64,000 bases of DNA from Flavobacterium saccharophilum (GCF_900142735.1 NZ_FRBY01000005.1:248001-312000), one strand, 5' to 3'. Counted from the stretch's first letter, positions 1-8,425 are shown. Numbers and translations are program-made. The notes: a model not told the origin generated them from the sequence alone.

Positions 1-345
1 ATGTGTTTTCTGAACATATTCCTGAATGGCGCCAATTGTCGTTTGCAAATGTCCATATACAGAAGTATATCCATTTGGATGTGTAATATAAATACATTTT
101 CCGTTACCAAAAGTCGAAATTTTGATTCTTGACACATATCCTTCAGCAATTGCATAAACATTTAAACCCTCTCTTTGATTGGTTTTCAAATCAAAACCCG
201 CATGGAAATGATTCGGTCTCAACTCTCCAAAATTCCCCGAAAGCTGCATCGGAATATCAAGTGGCGGAGCAAAATAATCTGTGGGATATTGCGTCTGGGC
301 AAAAATAAATTGACAAAATAAAAGGCTAAGTATAGAAAATCTCAT
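1..345 (-). CDS. M23 family metallopeptidase, 3' part outside window
   Basis: This is the N-terminal part of a secreted M23 (LytM/peptidoglycan endopeptidase-like) protein. Reading from 345 toward 1, it begins with a signal peptide (MRFSILSLLFCQFIFAQ). It continues with the family pattern GNFGELRPNHFHAGFDLKT, where the H-x-x-x-D arrangement supplies zinc ligands, and then GNGKCIYITHPNGYTSVYGHL, the second conserved block. These enzymes cleave peptide cross-links of peptidoglycan in the periplasm. An in-frame ATG nine bases upstream (354) would add three residues; 345 gives the cleaner signal peptide. The gene runs off the window at base 1, so the catalytic HxH and the C-terminus are not visible. 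Confidence 0.85.
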   Translation of the reverse strand, partial: MRFSILSLLFCQFIFAQTQYPTDYFAPPLDIPMQLSGNFGELRPNHFHAGFDLKTNQREGLNVYAIAEGYVSRIKISTFGNGKCIYITHPNGYTSVYGHLQTTIGAIQEYVQKTH

Positions 346-467
346 AAGGAACATTTTTGCTAAGATAAAAAAATAACAGGCGAAATCCGACGATAATTAA
401 TACAAAAATACAATTGATTGAATTTCATTTATTTGTCTATTTTTAATGCAAAAAAATCGATAAAAAA

Positions 468-497
468 TTGCATTAATAAAAAGGAATACTAACTTTG
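468..497 (+). promoter_or_regulatory. Bacteroidota-type promoter of the coiled-coil/zapA operon
   Basis: TTG at 468-470, then exactly 19 bases, then TAACTTTG at 490-497. This fits the known Bacteroidota sigma-ABfr pattern (TTTG/TTG, N19, TAnnTTTG). The predicted transcript starts near 503, about 20 bases before the ATG at 526. Confidence 0.75.
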
Positions 498-525
498 TAT
501 GATTAAGTAATGAATAGGATTTATA

Positions 526-816
526 ATGAGTGTAATTGCAGAAATAATTGATACTCTTGAATATAAAGTCGAAAAGCTTTTTGAAAAATCAAAAGGCCTG
601 GAGAATAACAATCAGGAATTACGATTACAATTAGCCAAAGCTGCGCAAATCATCCAGAAACAATCTGAAGAAATGGAGGCTTTGAAAAAGCAATATGATA
701 CACTTAAAATAGCCAATTCGTTGCTCGGCAGCGACAATAACAAGAGAGAGACAAAGCTTAAAATAAATTCATTAATTCGCGAAATTGATTACTGTATAGC
801 GCAATTATCAGATTAG
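526..816 (+). CDS. Small coiled-coil protein upstream of ZapA (ZapB-like)
   Basis: A 96-residue, almost entirely helical protein. The central segment (about residues 15-65) is rich in Leu, Lys, Glu and Gln with heptad-like spacing, so a parallel coiled coil is likely. There is no signal peptide or membrane segment. It lies 6 bases ahead of zapA and shares its promoter. Position, size and coiled-coil character suggest a ZapB-like partner that bundles or spaces ZapA-FtsZ assemblies, but this is inference from context; I do not recognise a named family in the sequence itself. Confidence 0.7.
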   Translation: MSVIAEIIDTLEYKVEKLFEKSKGLENNNQELRLQLAKAAQIIQKQSEEMEALKKQYDTLKIANSLLGSDNNKRETKLKINSLIREIDYCIAQLSD

Positions 817-822
817 AAAAAC

Positions 823-1116
823 ATGGACGGAAAGCTTAGAATTAAAATATCAATTGCAGACAGAGTTTACCCATTAACGGTTGAACCTGTTCAGGAAGAA
901 GGACTTAGAAGTGCTTCTAAAAAAATTGATGCTATGATTAAGCAATTCGAAGAAAGTTACGCGGTTCGTGACAAACAAGATGTATTGGCTATGTGTGCAC
1001 TTCAATTTGCATCACAGGTTGAACAAAAACAAATTGACAACGCGATTGATGGCGAAGAAACCATCGAAAGAATTAAAAGATTAAATTCGCTATTAGATCA
1101 ATATCTCGAAAATTAA
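823..1116 (+). CDS. zapA: Cell division protein ZapA
   Basis: A 97-residue protein with the ZapA fold: an N-terminal beta region (KLRIKISIADRVYPLTV), the segment EEGLRSASKKIDAMIKQFE, and a C-terminal helix ending in LNSLLDQYLEN that would form the dimeric coiled coil. ZapA binds FtsZ and promotes protofilament bundling at the Z ring in the cytoplasm. It is the second gene of the operon starting at 526 and is followed directly by the 6S-type RNA locus, a gene order also seen in E. coli (zapA-ssrS). Confidence 0.9.
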   Translation: MDGKLRIKISIADRVYPLTVEPVQEEGLRSASKKIDAMIKQFEESYAVRDKQDVLAMCALQFASQVEQKQIDNAIDGEETIERIKRLNSLLDQYLEN

Positions 1117-1138
1117 ACGTTCTTTACAGAAACTAAGA

Positions 1139-1304
1139 TACTGCCTACATTAGTTCACAATTGGTAAACTCAACACTAACAATTTAGAATGAGCAAATCG
1201 TCGCTACTATAGTATGCCATGCTTCGGCTTGGAAACTTGAACAGTGAGTTAGCTCAAAACTTGTCTTTACGAGTTTATTCAAGCAATTAATGTAGGCTTT
1301 TTTT
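1139..1304 (+). ncRNA. ssrS: 6S RNA (6S-Flavo type)
   Basis: The 208-base gap between zapA and rny holds no ORF but has a terminal helix: GCCTACATTA at 1143-1152 pairs perfectly with TAATGTAGGC at 1288-1297, followed by a T-run (1298-1304) that would act as terminator. Inside lie further short complementary segments, including a GCTTCGGC mini-hairpin around 1210-1220. A long closed rod with a central bubble is the 6S RNA design; these RNAs bind housekeeping RNA polymerase holoenzyme and dampen transcription in stationary phase. Location after zapA supports the call. A covariance-model match was not run, and the exact ends are approximate. Confidence 0.7.
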
Positions 1305-1324
1305 ATATATAAATTTAAACAAAC

Positions 1325-2887
1325 ATGGACATCATAACGATCATTATTTCAGGTATAATAGGTATTGCAGCAGGTTTTGGAATAGCTAAGATTATCGAAA
1401 AAAGTAATATTTCTAACCTCATAAAAAACGCAAAAAAAGAAGCAGCTTCCATTTTAAAAGATGCTAATTTAGAAGCAGAAAATATTAAAAAAGATAAAAT
1501 CCTTCAGGCCAAAGAACGTTTTATCGAATTAAAATCAGAACACGAACAAGTTATTTTAGCAAGAGACAAAAAAGTTGCTGAAGTAGAAAAAAGAGTTCGT
1601 GATAAAGAATCTCAAGTGTCAAATGAACTTTCTAAAGCTAAGAAAGTAAACGATGATTTTGAAGCTAAAACAGCAGAATATAACAACAAAATTGAAGTTT
1701 TAGATAAAAAACAAGCAGAAGTTGACAAATTACACAAAAGCCAATTACAGCAATTAGAAGTGATTTCAGGGCTTTCTGCTGAGGAAGCAAAAGAACAGTT
1801 AGTAGAAGGTTTAAAAGCCGAAGCTAAGAGTAAAGCTATGTCTCATATTCAGGATACCATTGAAGAGGCAAAACTTACTGCGCAGCAAGAAGCTAAAAAG
1901 ATTATCATCAACACCATTCAAAGAGTTGGAACAGAAGAAGCGGTAGAAAATTGCGTTTCTGTTTTCAATATTGAATCTGATGATGTAAAAGGTAGAATTA
2001 TTGGTCGTGAAGGACGTAACATTAGAGCTCTTGAAGCTGCAACGGGAGTAGAAATCATTGTTGATGATACACCGGAAGCTATTATTCTTTCTTGTTTTGA
2101 TCCTGTTCGTAGAGAAATTGCCCGTTTGTCATTGCACAAATTAGTAACTGACGGACGTATTCACCCGGCAAGAATTGAGGAAGTTGTTGCTAAAACAGCG
2201 AAACAAATTGACGATGAAATTATTGAAGTTGGTAAACGTACAGTAATCGACTTAGGAATTCACGGATTACACCCTGAATTGATTAAAGTTGTAGGTAGAA
2301 TGAAATACCGTTCTTCTTACGGACAAAACTTATTACAACACTCAAGAGAAGTTTCTAAACTTTGTGGTATCATGGCAGCCGAACTAGGCTTAAATGTAAA
2401 ATTAGCTAAAAGAGCTGGTTTACTTCACGATATTGGTAAAGTGCCGGATACTGAAAGTGATTTACCACACGCTTTATTAGGTATGCAATGGGCAGAAAAA
2501 TATGGTGAGAAAGAAGAAGTTTGTAACGCTATTGGAGCCCACCACGATGAGATCGAAATGAAATCATTATTGTCTCCGATTATTCAGGTTTGTGATGCTA
2601 TTTCAGGAGCAAGACCAGGTGCAAGACGTCAGGTTTTAGATTCTTATATCCAACGTTTGAAAGATCTTGAAGAAGTAGCTTACGGATTTACAGGTGTAAA
2701 AAATGCCTACGCAATTCAGGCTGGTAGAGAACTTCGTGTAATTGTAGAAAGCGAAAAAGTTTCTGATGATAATGCAGCAAACTTATCTTTCGAGATTTCA
2801 CAAAAAATCCAAACAGAAATGACTTATCCAGGTCAGGTTAAAGTAACAGTTATTAGAGAAACCAGAGCAGTTAATATTGCGAAGTAA
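1325..2887 (+). CDS. rny: Ribonuclease Y
   Basis: 520 residues, the usual RNase Y length. An N-terminal membrane helix (residues about 3-22) is followed by a long Lys/Glu/Ala-rich coiled coil (about 30-190), a KH domain with GRIIGREGRNIRALEAATG (about 220-245), and an HD domain with the metal-binding pair in LLHDIGK (about 365-370). It is a membrane-anchored endoribonuclease that initiates mRNA decay. The ATG follows the 6S-type terminator by about 20 bases, so it may have its own promoter or be transcribed by read-through. A strong terminator follows. Confidence 0.95.
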   Translation: MDIITIIISGIIGIAAGFGIAKIIEKSNISNLIKNAKKEAASILKDANLEAENIKKDKILQAKERFIELKSEHEQVILARDKKVAEVEKRVRDKESQVSNELSKAKKVNDDFEAKTAEYNNKIEVLDKKQAEVDKLHKSQLQQLEVISGLSAEEAKEQLVEGLKAEAKSKAMSHIQDTIEEAKLTAQQEAKKIIINTIQRVGTEEAVENCVSVFNIESDDVKGRIIGREGRNIRALEAATGVEIIVDDTPEAIILSCFDPVRREIARLSLHKLVTDGRIHPARIEEVVAKTAKQIDDEIIEVGKRTVIDLGIHGLHPELIKVVGRMKYRSSYGQNLLQHSREVSKLCGIMAAELGLNVKLAKRAGLLHDIGKVPDTESDLPHALLGMQWAEKYGEKEEVCNAIGAHHDEIEMKSLLSPIIQVCDAISGARPGARRQVLDSYIQRLKDLEEVAYGFTGVKNAYAIQAGRELRVIVESEKVSDDNAANLSFEISQKIQTEMTYPGQVKVTVIRETRAVNIAK

Positions 2888-2904
2888 TCTCCATTCTTTA
2901 TAAA

Positions 2905-2944
2905 AACAACAAAGGCTATCTTTTTCAAGATAGCCTTTGTTGTT
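2905..2944. terminator. Bidirectional terminator between rny and histidine kinase
   Basis: A perfect 18-base stem (2905-2922 with 2927-2944) around a TTTC loop, A-rich on the left and T-rich on the right. It sits between convergent genes and can serve both. Confidence 0.9.
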
Positions 2945-2962
2945 TTACACTAATTTTAGCTC

Positions 2963-4483
2963 TTATAGATCGCTAAATATAATTTTAAAACTTGTTCCTA
3001 CTCCTACTTCACTTTCAACCGAAATAGTTCCTTTCATCGCTTCTATTTGATTCCTGGTAATATACAAGCCAATTCCGCGTGCTTCTTCGTGTTTATGAAA
3101 GGTTTTATACATTCCAAATAATAAATCACCATGAACAGCTAAATCGATCCCCAAACCATTGTCCGTAATTTTTAATGATTTTTGACCTTCAGGTTCAATT
3201 GCAAAATCAAAAACAACAATTGGATCCCGATCCGGATGAGCGTATTTTATAGCATTCGTTGTAAAATTCAACAAAACACTTTCCAGATAAGCCGGGTTAA
3301 AATTAATCGTTAAATAATTGGGCACATTATTGACTATAGTGACATTCTTCTGTTTGTCATATCCTCGTATCGTAGTGATTGTTTTTTCAATGTACTCGCA
3401 AAGTTTTAAAGGAACGACGGCAATGTTAATATTACTCTGCGTTTTTACGATTTGTGTCAAATTTGAGATCGTATCATTCAAATCATTAGAAACGGTTCTT
3501 AAATGTACCAACATTTCACTAACCGTTTGTTTATCAACATCGGCATCAATAAAATCTAAAATTGATTTAATATTTCCGGCCTGAGTATTTAGGTTATGCG
3601 AAACGATATGCGAAAAATTCAGCAAACGACTGTTCTGGTCACTGTATAATTTCATCGTTTTTATAATCTCCAATTCTTTTTCTTTCTGTAAAGAAACATC
3701 GGTGTGTGTTCCTAACACACGCAATGGTTTTCCGTTTTCATCGCGTTTAATCACCTTTCCACGATCGAGAATCCATTTATAATTACCACTTGAAGTCATT
3801 ACACGATGGTAGTTTTCGTAATAGGGTATTTTATTATCAAAATGCTCCTGAATATCAGAATAATATTTTGGAAGATCATCCGGATGTACAATTTTATCCC
3901 AACGTTCCGGATCGTCAAAGATGTCTGTTGATTCTAATTCCAGAATTTTAAGAGACAATGAAGAATAAAAAACACTATTCGTGACCATATCCCAATCCCA
4001 GACACCAACAGTAGAAGCGTCTAGTGCAAATTGAAATCGTTCTTCAGAAATACGTAATTTTTCTTCTTTATCTTTAAGTTCAGTAATATCAGAAACGTGC
4101 CCAAAAAAGCTAACACTATCAACAATAGACTTTTCTGTTTTTGAGGAGATTTTAAACCAGCGCAAACCTTTCTTTGGTAAAATAGCCCTGAATTCTATTT
4201 CCCAAGGCTTCACCTCCCTGCGTGCTTTTACTAAAGACTGAAAAAAAAGTTCTCTGTCAGCAGGAAAAATTCTGTTGTATATAAGAAGCTTAATATCATT
4301 TGTAAACTCTGCCGAAGAAATTTCGAAAATATCATCAGCGGATTTGCTGACAAGCGGAAAAGTATAATTATTATCCCTGTCTATTATAAACTGAAAAAGC
4401 AAATCAGGCATTTCAGCTAATAATTTTTTATAAAAATTATTAATCTCTAAGCAATCATCATTTCCATATAAATCAAAAACCAT
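2963..4483 (-). CDS. PAS domain-containing sensor histidine kinase
   Basis: 506 residues without signal peptide or membrane helix, so a cytoplasmic sensor. Two PAS/PAC units are visible: about residues 15-135 and about 145-275, the second with WDWDMVTNSVFYS and the PAC end RVLGTHTDVSLQKEKE. The phosphoacceptor region is FSHIVSHNLNTQAGNIKS with His near residue 295, then an N box (NFTTNAIKYAHPD), G1 box (DNGLGIDL) and G2 box (GIGLYITRNQIEAMKG) of the ATPase domain. No response regulator lies beside it, so it is an orphan kinase with unknown signal and partner. The SHNLN phosphoacceptor motif is common in PAS kinases of Flavobacteriia. Confidence 0.9.
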   Translation of the reverse strand: MVFDLYGNDDCLEINNFYKKLLAEMPDLLFQFIIDRDNNYTFPLVSKSADDIFEISSAEFTNDIKLLIYNRIFPADRELFFQSLVKARREVKPWEIEFRAILPKKGLRWFKISSKTEKSIVDSVSFFGHVSDITELKDKEEKLRISEERFQFALDASTVGVWDWDMVTNSVFYSSLSLKILELESTDIFDDPERWDKIVHPDDLPKYYSDIQEHFDNKIPYYENYHRVMTSSGNYKWILDRGKVIKRDENGKPLRVLGTHTDVSLQKEKELEIIKTMKLYSDQNSRLLNFSHIVSHNLNTQAGNIKSILDFIDADVDKQTVSEMLVHLRTVSNDLNDTISNLTQIVKTQSNINIAVVPLKLCEYIEKTITTIRGYDKQKNVTIVNNVPNYLTINFNPAYLESVLLNFTTNAIKYAHPDRDPIVVFDFAIEPEGQKSLKITDNGLGIDLAVHGDLLFGMYKTFHKHEEARGIGLYITRNQIEAMKGTISVESEVGVGTSFKIIFSDL

Positions 4484-4626
4484 ATAGTACCTTTTATGTA
4501 AATTGAATGATTAAAATCACCTTTAAACCAAAAAAATGCAGTTCGTCGATTTTATCTGCATTTAATAGAATTTATCATACAATATATTAATTTTTGAGAT
4601 AAAAACAGAGCCTCTTGAAAAAAAAG

Positions 4627-5523
4627 TTACTTTCTTGGATGAAAAGAATGCATTACTTCTTTTAAAAAACTTCTGTCCAAATGCACATAAATTTCAGTAG
4701 TTGTAATTGATTCGTGACCAAGCATTAATTGAATTGATCTGAGATCGGCTCCATTCTCTAAGAGGTGAGTTGCAAAAGAATGGCGAAGTGTATGAGGACT
4801 AATATTTTTTTTAAGGCCAATTTTTACGGCCAAATCTTTAATGATCGTAAAAATCATTGCGCGGGTTAACTGATTTCCTCTCCGATTCAAAAACAAAGTA
4901 TCTTCACAGCCTTTTTTAATAGTTAGATTGCCTCTAATTTCATTCTGATAAATTTGAATGTATTTCTGTGTTAACTTTCCAATTGGCACAAATCGTTCTT
5001 TATTTCCTTTTCCGGTAATTTTTATGAAACCTTCGTCAAAGAACAAATCAGAAATTTTGAGAGAAACAAGTTCTGAAACCCGAAGTCCACACCCGTATAA
5101 AGTTTCGAGCATAGCACGGTTTCGTTCGCCTTCATTTGAGCTTAAATCAATCGCTGCTATAAGAGCATCAATTTCCTGAACCGCTAAAGTATCTGGTAAT
5201 TTACGGCCTGTCTTTGGAGTTTCAATTAATTCTAATGGATTATCAGTTCTATAATCTTCAAAAACCAAATAATTAAAAAAACTTTTTAACCCTGAAATAA
5301 TACGAGCCTGAGAACGCGGATTCAATTCCTTAGAAACATGATAGATAAATTGCTGAATTGTTTCATCGGTAATTTTTAATGGGGAAACCTCCATTTTATT
5401 TATTTCTAAAAAAAGACAAAGCCGTTCAATATCAAAGCTATAATTTTCGATAGTGTTTTTAGACATACCTCTTTCAATTCGCAAATACGACTGATAATCT
5501 TTTATATAGCTGTTCCACTTCAT
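4627..5523 (-). CDS. xerD: Tyrosine recombinase XerD
   Basis: 298 residues, the usual XerC/D length. An N-terminal SAM-like core-binding domain (about 1-90) precedes the catalytic domain. The catalytic set is visible: Arg in CGLRVSELVSL, Lys in ITGKGNKERFVPIG, HTLRHSFATHLL (His and Arg), the LGH motif and the nucleophile Tyr in TTEIYVHLD. The enzyme resolves chromosome dimers at dif in the cytoplasm together with a partner or as a single Xer. It is transcribed away from the barrel-gene cluster. A weak hairpin with T-run for the gene at 5626 lies between them. Confidence 0.95.
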   Translation of the reverse strand: MKWNSYIKDYQSYLRIERGMSKNTIENYSFDIERLCLFLEINKMEVSPLKITDETIQQFIYHVSKELNPRSQARIISGLKSFFNYLVFEDYRTDNPLELIETPKTGRKLPDTLAVQEIDALIAAIDLSSNEGERNRAMLETLYGCGLRVSELVSLKISDLFFDEGFIKITGKGNKERFVPIGKLTQKYIQIYQNEIRGNLTIKKGCEDTLFLNRRGNQLTRAMIFTIIKDLAVKIGLKKNISPHTLRHSFATHLLENGADLRSIQLMLGHESITTTEIYVHLDRSFLKEVMHSFHPRK

Positions 5524-5625
5524 GATTACAAAGTAAACATTTTAGACATAAAAATATCTCATACAAAGAGATAAAAAAAAACCTTTTCCAAAGAAGAAAG
5601 CTTTTACAATCATTAAATATTCAAT

Positions 5626-6207
5626 TTATAATTTATATCCCACAGCTAAAGAAAATACGCTGTTTTTAATTTTATAATTATCATCTGCAACATGAAAATC
5701 CACGGCATTTGACAAACCTAAGTTATAACGGAGATCTACAGAACAATCCTCCAGAAAATCATACCCAATACCAAAAGCCAGACCAAAATCGACAGTTTTA
5801 ACATGATCCGTAATATTTATACCATTTTCTTCAGCATGCATTAAAAAACCAATTTGCGGACCTGCCTGAACACTTAATCCCTGAATAACAAAATATTTAG
5901 CCAAAATAGGCAAATTCAAATAGGCCAATCTAATATCATTATCGTACGCTATACCATCCTTTATAAATTTATTTTTCACTCCGTGAGTTGAGTATAAAAG
6001 TTCAGGTTGAATACCAAATTTTTCATCTGTTTTAATTTCCGAAAAAATACCAGCCTGATACCCTATTAAAGTTTCATTTTCATGGAAATCACCAGAGCTA
6101 TTTGGAAAATTAACACCTCCTTTAATCCCAAATCTACTCCCTGTTCTTTGAGCATATGCAAGACTAAATACCATAACTGCAAGAGAAGATAAAATAATTT
6201 TCTTCAT
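5626..6207 (-). CDS. Outer-membrane beta-barrel protein (PorT-family-like)
   Basis: 193 residues with a signal peptide (MKKIILSSLAVMVFSLAYAQ). The mature part alternates polar and hydrophobic residues in beta-strand pairs: FGIKGGVNFP, GYQAGIFSEIKTDEKFGIQPELLYS, YLNLPILAKYF, VQAGPQIGFLM and a C-terminal strand ending in GYKL. This is the pattern of the porin-like OMP_b-brl_2 / PorT family of Bacteroidota, an eight-stranded outer-membrane barrel of unknown substrate. It is the most diverged of the three PorT-like minus-strand copies here but keeps the shared promoter block at 6246-6265. Confidence 0.8.
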   Translation of the reverse strand: MKKIILSSLAVMVFSLAYAQRTGSRFGIKGGVNFPNSSGDFHENETLIGYQAGIFSEIKTDEKFGIQPELLYSTHGVKNKFIKDGIAYDNDIRLAYLNLPILAKYFVIQGLSVQAGPQIGFLMHAEENGINITDHVKTVDFGLAFGIGYDFLEDCSVDLRYNLGLSNAVDFHVADDNYKIKNSVFSLAVGYKL

Positions 6208-6245
6208 TATAATTGATTTTTTTTTGTGAGGTTAAATTAATTAAT

Positions 6246-6265
6246 CAAATATAAAAATATACTTA
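6246..6265 (-). promoter_or_regulatory. Shared 20-base promoter block, copy 1
   Basis: CAAATATAAAAATATACTTA on the plus strand; read on the minus strand it ends in TATATTTG, a TAnnTTTG -7 element, 39 bases before the start codon of the gene at 6207. The same 20 bases occur before three more genes (6978, 7737, 8426). Confidence 0.7.
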
Positions 6266-6331
6266 CTAAATTAAAAAATAATTTGTTATCATAAAAAACA
6301 AACTATAGACCAAAATGAAATAACCAATAAA

Positions 6332-6358
6332 AAAACCTTCCCGGATCAGGAAGGTTTT
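6332..6358 (-). terminator. Terminator of the barrel gene upstream at 6382-6945
   Basis: Stem AAAACCTTCC / GGAAGGTTTT (6332-6341 with 6349-6358) with a T-run on the minus strand. The same stem is used in the terminators at 7078 and 7843. Confidence 0.85.
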
Positions 6359-6381
6359 AAAAAATATCTTTTGGCAGAATC

Positions 6382-6945
6382 TTAGAATTTATATCCCATA
6401 GTCAATGCCAAAACTCTGTTTTTTGGACTACCTGCAGTACCAAATTCGTAATCAAGTATATCTGACAAACCAATTGTATAACGAAAATTTACAGAAAGAT
6501 CATCTGTAAAATTATAACCTGCTCCAAAATTGAATCCAGTGTCTACTGATTTAAAATCACCTTTCGCATCATGTCCCTCTTGCTCAGCGGATACTAAAAA
6601 CCCTAATTGCGGTCCACCTTCTACTGTAAATTGTTTTGTAATATAAAATTTAGCCAAAACAGGAACATTTATATAGTTTAATCTCTCATCATAATCTCCA
6701 AAAGGAGGACTCAAAGTAGCGCCTTGTGCAGAAAATAAAATTTCCGGCTGGATAGCTAATCTTTCAATAATTTTTATCTCAGCAAAACCTCCAACCTGAA
6801 AACCTACTAAAGAATTAGCATCCCAATAACCTCCACCTCCATATTTTGTAATATTCAGACCTCCTTTTATTCCAAACCTTGTTTGTTGAGCATTTGTAAA
6901 TCCAAATGCCATTATTGCAATAGCAACTATAAAAATTCTTTTCAT
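6382..6945 (-). CDS. Outer-membrane beta-barrel protein (PorT-family-like), paralogue A
   Basis: 187 residues, signal peptide MKRIFIVAIAIMAFGFTNAQ, then the same strand pattern as its neighbours: TRFGIKGGLNI, GFQVGGFAEIKIIERLAIQ, YINVPVLAKFYITKQFTVEG, GAGYNFTDDLSVNFRY and a terminal GYKF. It is very similar along its whole length to the gene at 7128-7703, so the two are recent duplicates. Expected in the outer membrane; substrate unknown. It has its own promoter (6978-6997) and terminator (6332-6358), so it is a monocistronic unit. Confidence 0.85.
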   Translation of the reverse strand: MKRIFIVAIAIMAFGFTNAQQTRFGIKGGLNITKYGGGGYWDANSLVGFQVGGFAEIKIIERLAIQPEILFSAQGATLSPPFGDYDERLNYINVPVLAKFYITKQFTVEGGPQLGFLVSAEQEGHDAKGDFKSVDTGFNFGAGYNFTDDLSVNFRYTIGLSDILDYEFGTAGSPKNRVLALTMGYKF

Positions 6946-6977
6946 TTTTTATTTGATTCCGGGTTAAATTTATAGGT

Positions 6978-6997
6978 CAAATATAAAAATATACTTA
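6978..6997 (-). promoter_or_regulatory. Shared 20-base promoter block, copy 2
   Basis: Identical to the block at 6246-6265; the -7 element TATATTTG (minus strand, 6978-6985) lies 33 bases before the start at 6945. Confidence 0.7.
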
Positions 6998-7077
6998 TTA
7001 AAAAAAATATTTGTTTTTTTAATAATAATGCAACTATCATAAAAAACATAAATGCAAAAAATAAAATACTGTATAAA

Positions 7078-7104
7078 AAAACCTTCCTGGATTAGGAAGG
7101 TTTT
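7078..7104 (-). terminator. Terminator of the barrel gene at 7128-7703
   Basis: Stem AAAACCTTCC / GGAAGGTTTT (7078-7087 with 7095-7104) followed by a T-run on the minus strand; same stem as at 6332. Confidence 0.85.
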
Positions 7105-7127
7105 AAAAATATATTCTAATTGTATCT

Positions 7128-7703
7128 TTAGAATTTATATCCCAAAGTCAAAGCTAAAACGCTGTTTTTTGGACTATCAAAATATTCATCTGCATCATCA
7201 ACTTCATAATCAAGAACATTAGATAAACCAACAGTATAACGAAGATTCACAGAAACATTATCAGTAAAATTATAACCAGCACCAAAATTAAAACCTGTAT
7301 CCACTGATTTAAAATCATCTTTAATATCTTCGCCTTCAGCTTTCGCAGATACTAAAAATCCTAGTTGTGGACCACCCTCAACTGTAAATTGCTTTGTTAT
7401 ATAAAATTTAGCCAAAACAGGAATATTTATATAATTTAATTTCTCATCATAATCCCCAAAAGGAGTATCAAGATTAGCACCTTGCATAGAAAATAAAACC
7501 TCTGGTTGAATCGCTAATCTTTCAATAACTTTAATCTCAGCGAAACCTCCCACCTGAAAACCTACTAACGAATTAGCATCCCAGTAATCTCCTCCGGAAT
7601 ATGTTGTTATGTTAAGACCACCTTTTATTCCAAACCTTGTTTGTTGAGCATTCGTAAATCCAAATGCCATTACTGCAATCGCAACTAAAAAAATTCTTTT
7701 CAT
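7128..7703 (-). CDS. Outer-membrane beta-barrel protein (PorT-family-like), paralogue B
   Basis: 191 residues, signal peptide MKRIFLVAIAVMAFGFTNAQ. It matches the 6382-6945 protein almost strand for strand; the differences concentrate in predicted surface loops (for example DTPFGDYDEK against SPPFGDYDER, and a longer final loop DDADEYFDSPKN). Loop-focused change between barrel duplicates suggests diversification of the exposed surface. Outer-membrane location is inferred from signal peptide and barrel pattern, with a C-terminal Phe (GYKF) typical of barrels recognised by the BAM complex. Confidence 0.85.
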   Translation of the reverse strand: MKRIFLVAIAVMAFGFTNAQQTRFGIKGGLNITTYSGGDYWDANSLVGFQVGGFAEIKVIERLAIQPEVLFSMQGANLDTPFGDYDEKLNYINIPVLAKFYITKQFTVEGGPQLGFLVSAKAEGEDIKDDFKSVDTGFNFGAGYNFTDNVSVNLRYTVGLSNVLDYEVDDADEYFDSPKNSVLALTLGYKF

Positions 7704-7736
7704 TTTTTATTTGATTTTGGGTTAAAATTAATAGCC

Positions 7737-7756
7737 CAAATATAAAAATATACTTA
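7737..7756 (-). promoter_or_regulatory. Shared 20-base promoter block, copy 3
   Basis: Identical 20 bases; the -7 element TATATTTG on the minus strand lies 34 bases before the start at 7703. Confidence 0.7.
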
Positions 7757-7842
7757 ATAAAAAATAATTTGTTTTTTTTATAATAATGTAATTATAATAA
7801 AAATCACCCTATATACGAGAAATGAAATCACCGTTAAATAAA

Positions 7843-7866
7843 AAAACCTTCCAAATGGAAGGTTTT
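7843..7866 (-). terminator. Terminator of the barrel gene at 7892-8395
   Basis: Stem AAAACCTTCC / GGAAGGTTTT (7843-7852 with 7857-7866), loop AAAT, T-run on the minus strand; same stem as at 6332 and 7078. Confidence 0.85.
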
Positions 7867-7891
7867 AAACGTTATAAGCTTTTTAATACAT

Positions 7892-8395
7892 TTAAAATTT
7901 ATAGTTAAATCCTAAGTTTAGTGAAGAAATAGTTGCATCACTAGCAATTCCCTTGTATGAAACAAACAATTCGATTTTATTATTTTGATAACCAAATTTT
8001 GGTTGATATAAAAATCCTCCATCTGCACCTCCATGAGTATTAATAGCATATCCTAAATCTGCACCAAAAAATAAATTGTCTGTAACTGAATATTGAGCAG
8101 TTCCTGCAACAGGAACAAAATCCTGATTAGTAGTCGTCATCTCATAGGCAAAATTCCCCATATAGCCAATATAATCTTTACCAACATACATTGTATAGCC
8201 TGTAGTTACTCCCGCAGTAAATCGATCCGCTACATTCCAGAGATAGGCAACATCTGCACCTAAATTCATAGAAAAAACATCTGCAGAATTCCCTACTGGC
8301 AGACCAACATTTACGCCAACTTTAAAATGTCCATCCTGAGCATTTGCAAATCCAAACGCCATAATTGCAATTACAGATAAAATAATCTTTTTCAT
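7892..8395 (-). CDS. Outer-membrane beta-barrel protein of a second subfamily
   Basis: 167 residues with signal peptide MKKIILSVIAIMAFGFANAQ. The mature protein has strand-like repeats (FKVGVNVGLPVG, NLGADVAYLWNV, FTAGVTTGYTMYVG, FFGADLGYAIN, FGYQNNKIELFVSYKG) and ends in NLGFNYKF. It lacks the FGIKGGLN and GPQLGFLVS motifs of the adjacent PorT-like proteins and so belongs to another small barrel family. Its signal peptide, promoter block and terminator are nonetheless like those of its neighbours. Confidence 0.75.
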   Translation of the reverse strand: MKKIILSVIAIMAFGFANAQDGHFKVGVNVGLPVGNSADVFSMNLGADVAYLWNVADRFTAGVTTGYTMYVGKDYIGYMGNFAYEMTTTNQDFVPVAGTAQYSVTDNLFFGADLGYAINTHGGADGGFLYQPKFGYQNNKIELFVSYKGIASDATISSLNLGFNYKF

Positions 8396-8425
8396 TTTTT
8401 ATTTTTTTGGTTATAATTAAACGAT

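Noticed and set aside
1918..2139. Antisense open frame inside rny
   Set aside because: It lies opposite a strongly conserved coding region, has no start context and no family pattern; it is a shadow of rny codon use. The same applies to other antisense frames over murA, fmt, susC, DUF4870 and trxB.
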